Below are positions 48,041 through 59,839 of a stretch of 64,000 nucleotides of DNA, piece after piece. Both the position numbers and the translations under genes were made by a program. Numbering within the stretch: the first letter of the stretch is position 1; every line of letters starts with the position of its first letter. The notes under the pieces are model-generated. The model saw only the letters and a list, made by a program, of their open reading frames with translations, made no database searches and had not been told where the DNA came from. The stretch is from Muscardinus avellanarius. Its lineage: Eukaryota > Chordata > Mammalia > Rodentia > Gliridae. The DNA lies in assembly GCA_963383645.1 (NCBI GenBank), contig OY726571.1:21255599-21319598 (forward strand), read 5' to 3'.

Positions 48041-48692
48041 TGGCTAAAAAATACAACTTTCATTGTTCTTGTATATTAGCACATGAATATTATCAGAGTT
48101 TAATACTCCACATACATTAAAAATAATGCCGAACATAAGTGGTGTCCAGAAAAACAGCAGAAGTGGGCAGATGTAAGGACCCATCCCTTAGCAGAAACAA
48201 CTAACAAAATCAAGCAAAAACTATGAGAATCAACTTCTTGGACTCTTAAAAAAAATGGTAAAAGGGTTACCGCTGAATCAAAAAAAAGGTAGGAAAACTT
48301 TATGATGTTTTATTTTCACCTTCCCTACACCCCCATCTCCCCCTCCCCAGCTCATTAGCATCTTGAAGACAGCAGCCTGTGTTCTGGTGGGGGGGACCAT
48401 GGTCCTTGGTTCCAGGGAAGCAGATCTGGCCATTTTAACAATAACAGCAACAACAAATGTGTTTCTGTCTGTCCTCACCTATCTGGGGGCTTCTCTAAGC
48501 CAAAGTTGTGGTAAGAAACTTGTCTTTATTTTGTCAGACTCAGAACTCAGGGAGAAAAAACAATGACATGCCTCAAAAACATTGTAAAAGCAACTAACAA
48601 CCTGTAGTTTATTGGAGTCAAAGCTGACAGCTGAGGCAGAGAACTGGAAACCTGTGGGAAAAGTTGAAAGAGGGTTTCTTTGAGAGTGGAGA

Positions 48693-48870
48693 GCAAGCTG
48701 AGTGTGGTGGCGCACGCTTGTAATCCCAGCACTTGGGAGCCTGAGACAGGAGAATCGCACAGATTCAAAGCCAGCCTCAGCTACTTAGTGAGGCTCTCAA
48801 CAACTTAGTGAGACCCTGTTTCAAAATAAAATATAAAATAGGTCTGAGAGTATAGCCTGGAGGTACCACA
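48693..48870 (+). mobile_element. MEN-type SINE with purine-rich tail
   Basis: GCTGAGTGTGGTGGCGCACG to TATAGCCTGGAGGTACCAC. It is followed by (GA)n and (GGAA)n up to 49043; the end of the ID part is replaced by this simple repeat. Confidence 0.87.
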
Positions 48871-48882
48871 GGAAAGAGAGAA

Positions 48883-48885
<3 letters not shown>

Positions 48886-48939
<54 letters not shown>

Positions 48940-49043
48940 AAGGAGAAGAAGGAAGGAAGGAGGAAGGGAAGGGAAGGAAAGGAAGGGAAGGAAGGAAGGA
49001 AGGAAGGAAGGAAGGAAGGAAGGAAGGAAGGAAGGAAGGAAGA
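48886..49043. repeat. (GA)n and (GGAA)n tract
   Basis: Pure purine tract of about 158 bp, GA to 48936 and then GGAA units, behind a SINE. Confidence 0.96.
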
Positions 49044-49524
49044 GAGAGTGGAGAGCATTCTAAAGGATCATTGTGTATTGGGGAATTTAAAAAGCCATGC
49101 ACGTGCCTAAGGCAGAAGGCATGCTTTCAGTAAGACACTACAGTTTTGCTTCCAGTTGGTCTCCAGGAATAGAGAAAACAAGAAGCAAAGAGTGAGGCCG
49201 AGTTGTAAATGGCTTGCGTTAAAAGGTATGTCCCACACAGAGCAGATGTGAGAGATACAAAAGATGTGATTTTTTACTTCTCTTTCTCTGTTATCTTGTG
49301 ATAAAATGAGCATAGGCCTGAGCTTCAGTAACTCGGTGATGTTGCCCTAGGTGACCCCACGGACCTAATGTTCATCAGCCTGAGAACTAACGTTCATCAC
49401 CAGGTGCCTTGCTAGTCACGCAGAACCCCGTTTGGCTTCTGTAACCCCTGGTTATCTTATATTTGCAGGGAAACAGGCTGTTAGGAACTTTCTATCCTTA
49501 AAACAGTAAAAAGACAGACAATAT

Positions 49525-49717
49525 GCTGGGCATGGTGGTGCACGCTTGTAATTCCAGTATTTAGGAAGCTGAGACAGGAGGATCGTGCAGATTCGAAGCC
49601 AGCCTGAGCTATTTAGGCTCTCAGCAAATTAAGTGAGAAACTATTTCCAAACAAAATATAAAATAGGTCTAGGAGTGTAGCCCAGAGGTAGAAGGCCACT
49701 GGATTCCAGCCTTAGTA

Positions 49718-49758
<41 letters not shown>
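49525..49758 (+). mobile_element. MEN-type SINE with (CA)n tail
   Basis: TGCTGGGCATGGTGGTGCAC to CAGCCTTAGTAC, then a CA tail at 49719-49758. Confidence 0.89.
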
Positions 49759-49760
<2 letters not shown>

Positions 49761-50831
49761 GATGGACAATAGAAGGGACTAACATAGGTTGTTGATCTTT
49801 TACACAAGGCTGTTCCTGGTTTCTGTACTTTCTGCTTGACTTGCACACCCACTGAAAGAAGCTGTTAGGAATTGTCCATATCTGTGAGAACCTAAACTCT
49901 ACTCCTGAGCTTCTGATTTTCATGTATAAAAGGAGCCCTGAGAAAGGGCTTGGGGCTGCACTTGGGACTAAACACCCTGTGGTGTAGTCACCCGCTGACT
50001 AATGAAGACTTCCTATTCAGCTTAAACTAAGCCTGAGTGGTCTTCTCTGGTGGTCACGCTATAACAATCTTAACCTACTTGTTTGAGTACACCACTCTCT
50101 GGGGATTCTTCCAAATGGCTACCTGCATGGTGGCCATTCCTCCCTCTTCTGGGATGTTTGAGTGCAATAAATCATTTCTTAAGCTATTTAGATATATTTC
50201 CATAGACATGTTGGACTGATTATTAAAATCCTACAAAGGAAACTCTATTTATAACATATGATCACTAAGCAAAAACCTAGATCCTCCTTCATTTTTCTCT
50301 TACCTTGAAGCTGAACCTTTTCTTCCTTTCTACTGTAGCTAACTTAATTCAATCAATGGACACCTCGCATCTTGACTGCACAGGAGCCTCCTCTTCTTGT
50401 CTCTTCCAGTCTATTTTTACAAAGTGACAGGAACCCTCATTTGGAATGAGATTGTGTCCACATCTTGGCCCAAATCATTCCAACATGTATGTAGAAATTA
50501 CAGAGAGGCTTGATTTTTTTCAAATAGTTTGACATTAACATAAATAAATGATACCAATATCTATATATGTTTTTATTTTTAATTATCTAAATATATTTTA
50601 GTTGTCATAAGTAATTGAACATATTTATGGGGCATATTGTGACATTTTAATACATGTATACAATGTGTAATGATTAGATTAGGGTAACTGCTATGTCCAT
50701 CATCTGAAACATTTATCATTTCCTTGTGCTGGGAATATTTAAAAATCCTCTCTATATTACTATTTTGAAATGTCCAATTAATTATTGCCAACCATTGTTA
50801 TCTATGGTACCGTAAAATATTAGAAGTTATT

Positions 50832-50962
50832 TCTCTTTTGTGTGGGGACTGAATCCAGGAATTTTTTTTTTTTTACTACCAAGCTACACTCCAGACCCTT
50901 TTATTTTTTTATTTTGAAACAGGGTCTCACAAAGTTCCTACATGCTGGCCTCAAACCTGAAA
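50832..50962 (-). mobile_element. MEN-type SINE, 5'-truncated, inside an old L1
   Basis: Reverse ID-like and central part with an 11-bp target duplication, TAGAAGTTATT, at 50821-50831 and 50963-50973. The B1 head was never inserted. Confidence 0.85.
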
Positions 50963-51218
50963 TAGAAGTTATTCATCCTAACCAACCACAACCTATACCT
51001 GTTACTTATCCTCCCTCCATTCTCAGGCTCTGAGAACCACTACTCTACTCTCCACTTCTACAAGATCAAAATTTTATCTTCCATATATAAATGAGAACAT
51101 TAAGTGTTTGTCTTTCTGTACCTGGCTTGTTTCACTTAACATACTATTCTCCATTTCTACCCATATTGCTCCTAATGACATAATTTCCATAATTTCATAT
51201 TTTATGAATAACATTCCA

Positions 51219-51221
<3 letters not shown>

Positions 51222-51309
<88 letters not shown>
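51222..51309. repeat. (CT)n(CA)n compound microsatellite
   Basis: CT at 51222-51272, CA at 51273-51309, inside the antisense L1 fragment. Confidence 0.96.
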
Positions 51310-51614
51310 CATAAATGTAGTCTATACATTTATTACCCATTTTTATTTGTCCATAGACACCTCATTTGATCCCATACATTGGCTATTGTGAAAAGTATTA
51401 CAATAAAGTGTGCTGATGATGTCTCTCTGACATATTGATTTCATTTCCTTTGGATATATACCTAGTGGTGTGATTATTGCTGGGTCATATGGTAGTTCTA
51501 TTTCTTGTGTTTTGAGAAATCAGCATACTTTTTTCCCCATAATGGTTGTACTAATTCACATTCCCACCCAAGTGTAAGACAGTTCCCCTTTCTCTGCCAC
51601 CTCTCCAATATTTA

Positions 51615-51640
51615 CTATATATATATATATATATATATAT
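51615..51640. repeat. (AT)n
   Basis: 13 AT units in the antisense L1 fragment. Confidence 0.94.
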
Positions 51641-51977
51641 AGCCATTCCAATGCATGTGAGAAAATATTTCATTGTGGATTTGTTTAGCATTTGCTTATT
51701 ATTAGTGATGAGTATATTTTTTAATATATATGCCTTTGCTATCTGTGTATCTACTTTTGAGAAATATCTCTGGATCTTTTTCTGATTTAAAAATCAGATA
51801 ATTTGGTTTTTGCTGTTCAGTCACTAGAGTTCCTTGTATATTCTGGATATTGATCACTCGTTAGAAGGAAAATGCTTATAAACTGTTATGCAGATTATGT
51901 AGAAGTGTGTGAATATGGCTTGATAGATGCATAGACTTCACATAATGAGGCCAATAGTAAAGTATTTAACATTCCAC

Positions 51978-52566
51978 TTTATTTTTGCTTTTCCAATCAT
52001 ATACAATAAACACAAAGAAAATCATCAGCTCTGTGTTTACTCTTAAAGTGTCACAAAATTTATACTAGAACTCTCATCTGCATTTTTAAAAAGTAGTAGT
52101 TTGTTTACTAGACTACACTTTCAACAGCTATATCTCTAAATTAGGTACTACCATTTATGATAATTAAAACTTAAATCCATTTTACCTTTAGAATACCACA
52201 AATCTTTTTTCTAGCCTTAATAATATTTTACAAATCTTGACAGCGTAGAGAAATATATTTAAAATGTAATATTTGTTTAGGCCTCACAGCGTAAAGCATT
52301 TTTCTCCAGACATACAAAATCATTGCATTTTCTAAATACAATCCTCCATATTCCCAGGAGGTGAGCATTGTTAATCATCTATAAAAAAAATCCAAAATTC
52401 AAATATACTAAGTAATATTTTTATGAGGATATTCAGAACATGGCAGGTTTACCATCTCTTTGACTCATGTATGTTTTTCTGTCAAAAATGCATGAGAGTC
52501 AAAATATGACTTACTGTAAAACATTTGCAGCAAGATTTTAAAGTGGTTCCTGCATGAATTTTGTTT
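51978..52566 (-). other. DDX60: Probable DDX60 3' UTR with polyadenylation signal
   Basis: AT-rich sequence follows the stop codon on the minus strand. The first good AATAAA on that strand (TTTATT on the plus strand) is at 51978-51983, about 590 nt after the stop, just before an old antisense L1 fragment begins. The actual cleavage site is not determined. Confidence 0.5.
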
Positions 52567-52666
52567 TTAGACTTTATAAAATTTCTCATAATAGGTTTCA
52601 CTTAGTTGTTCAAATGCTAACACAACATTGTCATCTTCATTTTCACAGAGTTCACGCAAGGAAACA
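52567..52666 (-). CDS. DDX60: DDX60 last coding exon with stop
   Basis: After a TCTATTTGCAG acceptor on the minus strand, this exon encodes VSLRELCENEDDNVVLAFEQ and LSETYYEKFYKV, then TAA (complement of 52567-52569). The acidic C-terminal tail and the final KV match the DDX60 C-terminus. The exon continues into the 3' UTR toward lower coordinates. Confidence 0.93.
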
Positions 52667-53124
52667 CTGCAAATAGAAAAAATTATATATGTATATATGT
52701 ATGTATGTGTGAGACATTGACTATTATAAGAAAAATTTTCTCTGAGTTGGAAGAAGTAAATGATGAAGTAATATTAAAACCAGATGATGAAATAATATTT
52801 AAAAATACTAGGAACAATGACAAGGACATATTTATTCATAAAAATTTGTACAAAAAGGAAATAAGACAATTCCCATAAAATTCCTCTGTTACCATAAATA
52901 TTTGAAAGGTCACCAGATTCCATTACACTTGACGCTTCCTGACCTCAATAGTGCAACACAAGTCTCTTTTCTTTTCTCCGTACATCTCAAGGAATCACTT
53001 TGTGTTTTTTCTACTGCTATGTCCAGGATATGCTGAAACCTACAAACAGCTACCCTTATAGAGAGGACAATATTCCTTTTGTTACCTATATGTATGAGAA
53101 AATACTAAAACTAGGACATGGTGA

Positions 53125-53612
53125 AGCAGAATGATGCCCCTCTCCAAGGCTGTCTGCATCCTACTCCTCTCAAATTTATGAATCTGTTCCTGCACAGGAC
53201 AATTACAATTGCAAAAAGAAAAGTTGCTAATTGGCTAACTTTGAAGTAAGGAGCTCATCCTGGGTTACCTAGGTAGACTTTAGGTAATCCCAAAGATGTT
53301 TATAAACGGAAGAGGGAGGCAAAAGAGAGTTAATGTCAGAGTGTTGCAAAGTGAGACTCAACTGACCATCGCTGGCTTTCAAAACAGAAGGCCATGAGCC
53401 AAGGAATGCCACAGCCTCTACAAGTTAGAAAAGAAAACTAAGTAGACTGTCCCCTAGAGCCTCCAGAAAAGAAGAAAGCCATGCTGACACCTTGATGTTA
53501 CCCAGTGAGACGCATTTTGGACTTGCGGCCTTCGGAATTGTAAGATAACAAGTGTGTGTTAGTTTACACCATTACATCTTTAGGAATCTGTTAGAGCAGC
53601 ATTAAGGAACAA
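53125..53612 (+). mobile_element. MLT1-type MaLR LTR in DDX60 last intron
   Basis: Contains AAGGCCATGAGCCAAGGAAT, CCCCTAGAGCCTCCAGAA, GCTGACACCTTGATGTTA, CCCAGTGAGACGCATTT and GAATTGTAAGATAACAAG, the diagnostic run of an older MLT1 subfamily. It is in plus orientation, antisense to DDX60. Confidence 0.78.
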
Positions 53613-53693
53613 GAAAGGAGAGAAATTTATGAATGAAAAAATGCAATGCAGCTGGGGGGGGGGCCAAAGCCTGGAAACAGTCAGAAGCTCATT

Positions 53694-53696
53694 TAT

Positions 53697-53736
<40 letters not shown>

Positions 53737-53962
53737 TTCTTTCTTTCTTTCTTTCTTTTTTTTGTGATACTGGGGATGGAACCCAGGGGCATTCTACCTT
53801 CGAGCTACAACCCCAGTCCTCTTTTTTTATATTCTTTATTTTGAAATAGGGTCTCAAAGAGTTGCAAAGGGCCTAAGTAGCTGAGGCCTTCCCTGAACCA
53901 AAATCCTCCTGTCTCAGCTTCCCGAATGCTGGGATAACAAACGTGCTCCACCACTCCTGGCA
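53694..53962 (-). mobile_element. MEN-type SINE with (TTTC)n tail
   Basis: GTGATACTGGGGATGGAACC to CCACCACTCCTGGCAGG in reverse orientation. The TTTC tail is at 53694-53762. Confidence 0.89.
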
Positions 53963-53999
53963 GGATCTCATATCTTTTTAGCCATTCTTTTTTTTCTCT

Positions 54000-55290
54000 T
54001 CCAATATCTCCACTGACCTGTTACCAAGAAGAATCAGATCTGTATCTACAGAGCTGAATTTTCTTCTGAATTACAGACCTATAACTACTGGACATTTTTT
54101 CTGAATTATGTCCTCAGAGAGCCCAAGGCATGTAGATATTCTACCTCACTGTCCTTTTGTTCTCACCTCCAAGCTTCATCTTCTCCCTATGTTTCCTACA
54201 TGTGTTGTTAACTAATTTAGAAACTTTGAACATCTTTTCCAATTGCATGAAATGTATTAGCCATTTCTTTGAACCTCACATCATACATATTTCTCTAACT
54301 GCTCTCCTGCGTTGTTACTTCTATTTCCTTAATTCAAACTTTCGCTCATTCTCACCTGCATTATTGTTGGAGACTTTGAGACAGCTCTGTAACATAAACC
54401 ATGGATCGATGCCACACTCATGCTTATGTCCTGTCTATAAAATAATGCTCAATATATTAAGCATTAATTCCACATGTGACAATTAGAAACCTTCCTGATA
54501 TAAATCCAAATTCCCTTTTTGCTTATAACAACCCAGAATCTTCTTCCATTCTTATTACAATTTCCCTGGTCTATATGTTAGCACAGTGATCTTGAAGCCT
54601 ATCCCAGAACATTAGACCATTGTTCATTCCTGTGATTTTATAATACTATATGGATAATTTTCCTAGGCCCAGTACTGGACACAGCTCCAAAGCATCTGAA
54701 GATTTTGCAATGTTCTGTAGATTATAACTTGGATAATTATACCATTATCCAATCTCTAGAGATTATAACTCAGATATATTAAAAACATTCAAGTAAAATT
54801 CTACCTAGAGTACTCTAGATGAACAAACTAGTCCCTTTCTCTTTCTCTTCTAGCATTCCCCAATTTTTTCTCTCTGTATATGAATTTCAAATGGGCTTGA
54901 TCCAGTTCAGGTCAAAGAAATAAAAAAAGTGACCTAGTTGATGAGAACCTAATAACAAAGAAATCTATAGAAAATTACTATGGCAGAAAAAAGGAATTCC
55001 CATAAAGTATTGAAGTGCATTCAGCTTTGAGGTTTTAGAAAGATGATCATTTAACTAGGTAGTATTAGATGACTACTGAAACCAAAGTTTGGGGAAAACG
55101 AAGTTTGGGGATAACCAAAGTATGCTATTTCTGGGGAGCCCAGCGGGTTCTGTTAAAAATGAAAATAGGAAGAAGCCAAAGTAAAAGATCAAACACTGAT
55201 AAATCCTGGTGAATAAAAACTGGATAAAGCAAGAGATTCAAGATTATAAAAGTTGACAGAAACTAGAGATCTGATAGACCCCCTCAAGGG
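54000..55290 (-). other. DDX60: DDX60 last intron, middle part
   Basis: AT-rich with no repeat I recognise. The 109-residue plus-strand frame at 54157-54486 is not supported by any domain. Confidence 0.45.
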
Positions 55291-55547
55291 CCCTCTGAAG
55301 TATTATGAATTTGACACACACTGCTTGTCACAATTAAGAATATTAGGATCCAGGCTCAGAGAGGTTGGTGCATAGTGCTTAGGGCTGAGTTTATAGTCTG
55401 GATGGAACTTACATGGATTAGATTTAGAATGTACCCTAGACTTCATGGAGACAAGGAAGCCAAAATAAAAGTAGGGCTTAGCTGCTAAGAAGAGGCCCCT
55501 GAAGGTGTAGCCTTGGGAATTATATATGGTCGCTCCTTCCTTTGTGT

Positions 55548-55561
55548 CCTCTCTCTCTCTC

Positions 55562-55629
<68 letters not shown>
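55548..55629. repeat. (CT)n, slightly interrupted
   Basis: About 82 bp of CT with two TTC interruptions. Confidence 0.96.
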
Positions 55630-55631
<2 letters not shown>

Positions 55632-55850
55632 TTCTGGTCTTCACAACATGAGAGCAGAGTCCTTCCACTTGTGCTTTCTCTGCCTCCAGCCCCCATGCCC
55701 TGAGCTCTGCACATGTAACCTGGCCTAACATGGACTGGACCCCTGAAATCTCCAGAAATGTAAGCAAATAATCTTCCTTCCTCTAAGGTGTGATCATTAG
55801 GCACCTTGTACTAAAGTAGTGATAATGCTGACTGAAAAAGAACTTAATCT
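55630..55850 (+). repeat. LTR-like fragment after a CT microsatellite
   Basis: Ends with CAGAAATGTAAGCAAATAAT, CTTCCTTCCTCTAAGGTGTG, resembling the 3' part of rodent MaLR LTRs, and shares this ending style with 59320-59610. Confidence 0.35.
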
Positions 55851-56022
55851 CAGATGGGCTTTAGAATTAATTTTACTACAGAAAACATGCAGCCAGATGT
55901 GGAGGGAAAGATGTGCAGACCCTCTGGGAAGTTGAAATGCATGAAATGTACAAGGTTCAGTGGCCTCTTGAACCTCTGACTCAGAAAGTACAACATTTTT
56001 TAAATTAAAATTAAATTATTTA

Positions 56023-56072
56023 AAATACAAGATCAACATTTACATATAGATATAAACGTTGATCTTGTATTT
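56023..56072. repeat. 15-bp perfect inverted repeat in DDX60 intron
   Basis: AAATACAAGATCAAC at 56023-56037 and its exact complement at 56058-56072, with a 20-nt loop, 25 bp downstream of the 63-nt exon in gene orientation. Confidence 0.9.
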
Positions 56073-56075
56073 AAA

Positions 56076-56110
56076 ATACCTGATAGATTTAACATACCTG
56101 ATAGATTTAA
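56076..56110 (-). repeat. 18-bp tandem duplication across a 5' splice site
   Basis: Period 18, with 17 bp identical between 56076-56092 and 56094-56110. It duplicates the exon end ATCTATCAG together with the GTAT of the donor. Confidence 0.92.
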
Positions 56111-56160
56111 TGGTGCATACAAAATCTTTCAACAACTGGTAAACATCCCCTTCATGTAGG
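56098..56160 (-). CDS. DDX60: DDX60 penultimate coding exon (63 nt) with duplicated donor
   Basis: This small exon lies between TTCTGATTCAG and GTATGT on the minus strand. With its flanks it encodes GLHEGDVYQLLKDFVCTIKS and I, and its last two bases join the next exon to give Ser. It was found from the phase requirement and similarity to the human segment EGDAYYLLKDF. The exon end and donor are part of an 18-bp tandem duplication, so a second CAG|GTATTT donor lies exactly 18 nt further into the intron. Confidence 0.9.
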
Positions 56161-56731
56161 CTGAATCAGAAAAAAATTTTGAAAATTAATGATATGAAAG
56201 CATTATCTACTAATGCAACAACAACTTTACAATAATAAAGCAGATTTTAAAAACAAACATGCTCCACATTTTTAAAGTTAAGGATTTTGTTCAGACTTTT
56301 ATGCAAAATGTGCGTTCGACTCCTCCTTTGGTGTGTCCATCTCCCCACCTATTTGCCTCAGATTAATTCACACCTATCTACCCTCCTCTCAGATATTAGA
56401 GAGCATGTTATGGCTGTTATTTGTCATTCAGCTTAAAAATATCTAGTAGTGAATAAATAGGATGGTAATAAATAACAATATATTGGCGGTCTTTCGAATA
56501 CATTTTTAGGTCAATCAAGCTGACCTAAGTGCCAAAACTTTGCTGGTAAACCACAAACACCAATAATATAGAAGGCATTATTGACTCTTACCCTTAGTCT
56601 GTAAGGAAAAAATTCTAATATATTTAGCATGATTCACCCCTATTTGAAACATAGAAATGGGTTTTTTCTTAAATTCCTAAATTCATTAAACTCATTTATC
56701 AGATGGGGAAAAAAGAGATGAGCGAACATAC

Positions 56732-56883
56732 CCATTGTCCTGAACTAATCCCACCAAGGAACCATGCTTGTAGAAATCAAGCAGGTAAGCATTTAGTGGC
56801 ATTCTTCTGCCTTGTCCGTCAAATTTTTGTGGCCACAGAAGGGGTGCTTGAGTGTAACTGACACCAATTGTGCGCATAATGAC
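56732..56883 (-). CDS. DDX60: DDX60 exon, third from the 3' end
   Basis: This 152-nt exon follows a TATTTTTCCAG acceptor and precedes a GTATGT donor. It starts in phase 0 and leaves two bases. It encodes VIMRTIGVSYTQAPLLWPQK, FDGQGRRMPLNAYLLDFYKH and GSLVGLVQDN. The K-F-D-x-x-G-R-x-M-x-L-N-A-Y and DFYKHGSLVGLVQDN patterns are conserved in DDX60 proteins. Confidence 0.92.
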
Positions 56884-57365
56884 CTGGAAAAATACAATCG
56901 TGGATTTATTAGTTATGTGTAAAGTGAATTTGCAGTTCCTTACATTGTACCTTGTTGTCACACGTTGCCATCAGTGCTTTTAGCATGCTCTTTTTTATGG
57001 GGGGGGGGATACTGGTACTGGGCATGCTCTTTTTGATGAAGAAGGAGGTCTCTTCCTCACACCATGGTGACCCCATCCTAAGTGATTTTGGAGAAGGACC
57101 CACAAAATCATTGCTTCCACCGATGGCAAGTTTAACCCTCTGACCACTAGACTCATAGCAAGAATGAGTAGGAGAGAAAAGAAAGCTCATTTAAATTTTT
57201 GTTACTATTCTTATCAGGGCAAGGACTAGCTTTTACAAAGAGTACCAGAGAGCTGGGGACTTGATGTCACAAGAAAAGTTCAACTGAACAATCCTAATGA
57301 TCTTTAGAATTCAGTGATTGAAATTAAAAAATAGGGAGGAAACATAACAAAAAGAGGAAGAAAAG

Positions 57366-57560
57366 ATGGGCGTGGTGGCGCATACTTGTAATCCCAGCAT
57401 TGGGGAGGCTAAAACAGGAGAATCACGGTTCGCAGACAGCCTCAGCTACTTAGTGAGGCCCTTTGCAACTCAGTGAGACCTTCAAAATAAAGAATCAAAA
57501 TGGGGCTGGCAGTATAACTCAGAGGTAGAATTGTCCCTGCGTTCCATCCCCACTACTGCA
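57366..57560 (+). mobile_element. MEN-type SINE in DDX60 intron
   Basis: GATGGGCGTGGTGGCGCATA to CCATCCCCACTACTGC. Confidence 0.89.
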
Positions 57561-57729
57561 AAACATAAAAGAAGAAAAAAAAGGAGGCAAATAAATAGTT
57601 TTCTACATCTGTTCATTTCTTTAAACTATACTTTATGGGATCAATAGAAACTAGTGTACTGAAAAGGAGACTATAAATTGATCCACCTACTTTCTAAAAT
57701 AAATCAATAATAGCTTAGAAAGTTAAATA

Positions 57730-57731
57730 TT

Positions 57732-57766
<35 letters not shown>

Positions 57767-57960
57767 CTTATTTTGGTGGTACTGGGGTTCCTGGAATCCC
57801 TTCTACCTCCGGGCCACACTCCCAGACCTATTTTTACATTTTTTTATTTGGAAACAGGGTCTCCTAAGCCAGCGCCTGCGGCTGGCTTCGAACCTGCGCG
57901 ATCCTCCTGTCTCTGCCTCCCAAGCGCGGGGATTACAAGCGTGTGCCACCACGCCCGGCA
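57730..57960 (-). mobile_element. MEN-type SINE with (TTTA)n tail
   Basis: GGTGGTACTGGGGTTCCTGG to GTGTGCCACCACGCCCGGC. Very similar to the copies at 624 and 2479, so of the same young subfamily. Confidence 0.92.
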
Positions 57961-58039
57961 AAAGTTGAATATTTAAATATTTTTATTCTCTTGACTCTAA
58001 AAACCTAGTGTGGGGGGGCACGCTCGCGTGCACGTGTGT

Positions 58040-58043
<4 letters not shown>

Positions 58044-58078
<35 letters not shown>

Positions 58079-58262
58079 TGTATTAGGTATTGTTTGAACT
58101 CTGGTGCATTCTACCTCTAAGCTAAACCCCCAGCCCCATTCAATTGCTTTTATTTTGAAATAAGGTCTTGCTAAGTTACCATGTACTAGTCTAAAACCTG
58201 CAATTCTCCTATCTCAGCCTCCCAAATACTGAGATTATAGGTGTGCACCACCGCACCCAGAT
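58044..58262 (-). mobile_element. MEN-type SINE with (GT)n tail
   Basis: TATTGTTTGAACTCTGGTGC to GTGCACCACCGCACCCAG in reverse orientation, preceded by a GT tract. Confidence 0.85.
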
Positions 58263-58572
58263 AGAAAATTCTTTTAACCCAGAAAATCTAGACCCAAGAG
58301 CAACTATTACACATGTCTTCAGATATTCATATTAACACCATTCATAATAGGGAAGCCTAGAAACAGACCAAACATTTATTAACAACAGTTAGAGTAACAG
58401 GTCATTCTATACTATGAAACGTTATAAGCAGCAAAAATAAAAAAGAGTTTTATCTCATAATATGCATGAATCTTAGGGACAACCACATTGAGTATCAAAA
58501 AAAAAGACACTCTAAGGAGACTATAATCGAATACTTTTTCACATTTAATAAAATTCAAAATCATGCCTAATG

Positions 58573-58764
58573 CGCCCTGGGCGTGGTGGCGCATGCTTGT
58601 AATCACAGCATTCAGGAGGCAGAGACCGGAGGATCACGGTTCGTGGAAAGCCTCAGCTACTTAGTGAGGCCCTCTGCAACTCAGTGAGACCCTGTTTCAA
58701 AAAAGAAAAAGACTAAAAAAAATAGGCTGGAGGTAGAATGCCCCTGGGTTTCATCCCCAGTACT
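58573..58764 (+). mobile_element. MEN-type SINE
   Basis: GCCCTGGGCGTGGTGGCGCA to CATCCCCAGTACTGG. Confidence 0.88.
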
Positions 58765-59309
58765 GGGGGTGAGGGGTGTCTAAGAGTGACTTTGTAATAT
58801 TACGCTTTTAAAAAGAAGGATGCAAAATGAATTTTAGGGAACATTGGGGAATAGCAAAGAGAAAGGGAGACAAGGAAATGAAATAGACATGAGGGTCCTC
58901 ACTTCTTAGGGATATCATTATAATTTTATGTTTCATAGCTTATCTACATGCTATTTAGAGAAATATAACTATGCATATTTAGTATTATATTAAACTTTAA
59001 TGAATAATAAAAATATGTAAGAGATCACAACTCACACTAAACTAGCAAATTGTATATAATGAGTCAGATATTTACCTGTGCAACATGCTTCAAGATGTAT
59101 TTATAGTCATCTACATAAAATACAGAAAATAATGCTTTCTAAAATTATCGCTCCTACAGTGCAATCTTTTCTCATTTGTATACCATAATTTCATCTTCTT
59201 CAAAAACAGTTGCTAGCCAGATATAGAATATCCCCTGAAGAGCTCAGGGTTGAGATAGTAGAGTCGGAGGGTTGCAATCTCATCGGTAGATAAATCCATT
59301 ATCCCTCAT

Positions 59310-59640
59310 AATACCTCAGTGGTACTGGAGGCTGGCGGGATATGGCTGAAGACACTTGGTCCCCAGGGGTGTGGTCTTGGGGACTGTGCTTGTGTCTTTG
59401 AATCCCCTTGCCTGCTGGCTGTTTCTGGCCTTTGTGATTTGAGGAGCAGAGCCCATGTGGTCTTCCTCTCTCTATATCCCCCACTATGCCCCGAGACCCA
59501 CAGATCCAGCCTCCAATGTACTGAACCCTGAGTCTCCAAGAAATTGGGAGCAAATAAACCTTCCTTCCTTTGTGTGGTCAGTTGCTCTGGACTATAATGT
59601 GAGACTCTTGACGGAGACAGTGGTGTATGCTAAGACATCG
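59310..59640 (+). repeat. LTR-like fragment bordering a DDX60 exon
   Basis: Contains GATTTGAGGAGCAGAGCCCA, TCCAAGAAATTGGGAGCAAA and TAAACCTTCCTTCCTTTGTG, typical of rodent MaLR LTR ends. It lies in the intron just downstream of the DDX60 exon at 59697-59839, antisense to the gene. Confidence 0.4.
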
Positions 59641-59696
59641 TGCAGACTAAGTAAAGCTCTGCGGAGGCTTGTTCATCAACCGGGGTCTTCACTTAC

Positions 59697-59839
59697 ATGA
59701 TTTGGAACATCTGGTTGAAGCAAAACATCATCAAAGTTCCCAGAGAGACAAACAAATGGTGAAACCGCAACTCTTCCTTCTTTACAGCACATCAAGTGAG
59801 ACACGAGCTGGGAGTCTTCACATTCTTTACCTGTGAATT
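59697..59839 (-). CDS. DDX60: DDX60 exon, fourth from the 3' end
   Basis: This 143-nt exon has an acceptor ATTATGGTCAG and a GTAAGT donor. It completes the split Glu codon and encodes EFTGKECEDSQLVSHLMCCK, EGRVAVSPFVCLSGNFDD and VLLQPDVPNH, ending in phase 0. The SQLVSHLMCCKEGR and SPFVCLSGNFDD strings are characteristic of DDX60/DDX60L. It has no ATG-started frame in the correct phase, so simple ORF scanning misses it. Confidence 0.9.

Larger units (their letters stand above)
50560..51880 (-). mobile_element. Old antisense LINE-1 3' fragment
   Basis: On the minus strand this reads as the end of L1 ORF2 and the 3' UTR (plus-strand phrases such as GGATATATACCTAGTGGTG, GGGTCATATGGTAG and TTCACATTCCCACC are the complement of the conserved L1 C-terminal region). 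It is diverged and interrupted by a CT/CA microsatellite (51222-51309), an AT tract and a SINE (50832-50962). It lies between the ANXA10 and DDX60 3' ends, next to the presumed DDX60 polyadenylation site. Confidence 0.75.

Noticed and set aside
54157..54486. 109-residue plus-strand open frame within the DDX60 intron
   Set aside because: Composition is AT-driven, with no recognisable domain and no supporting signals.
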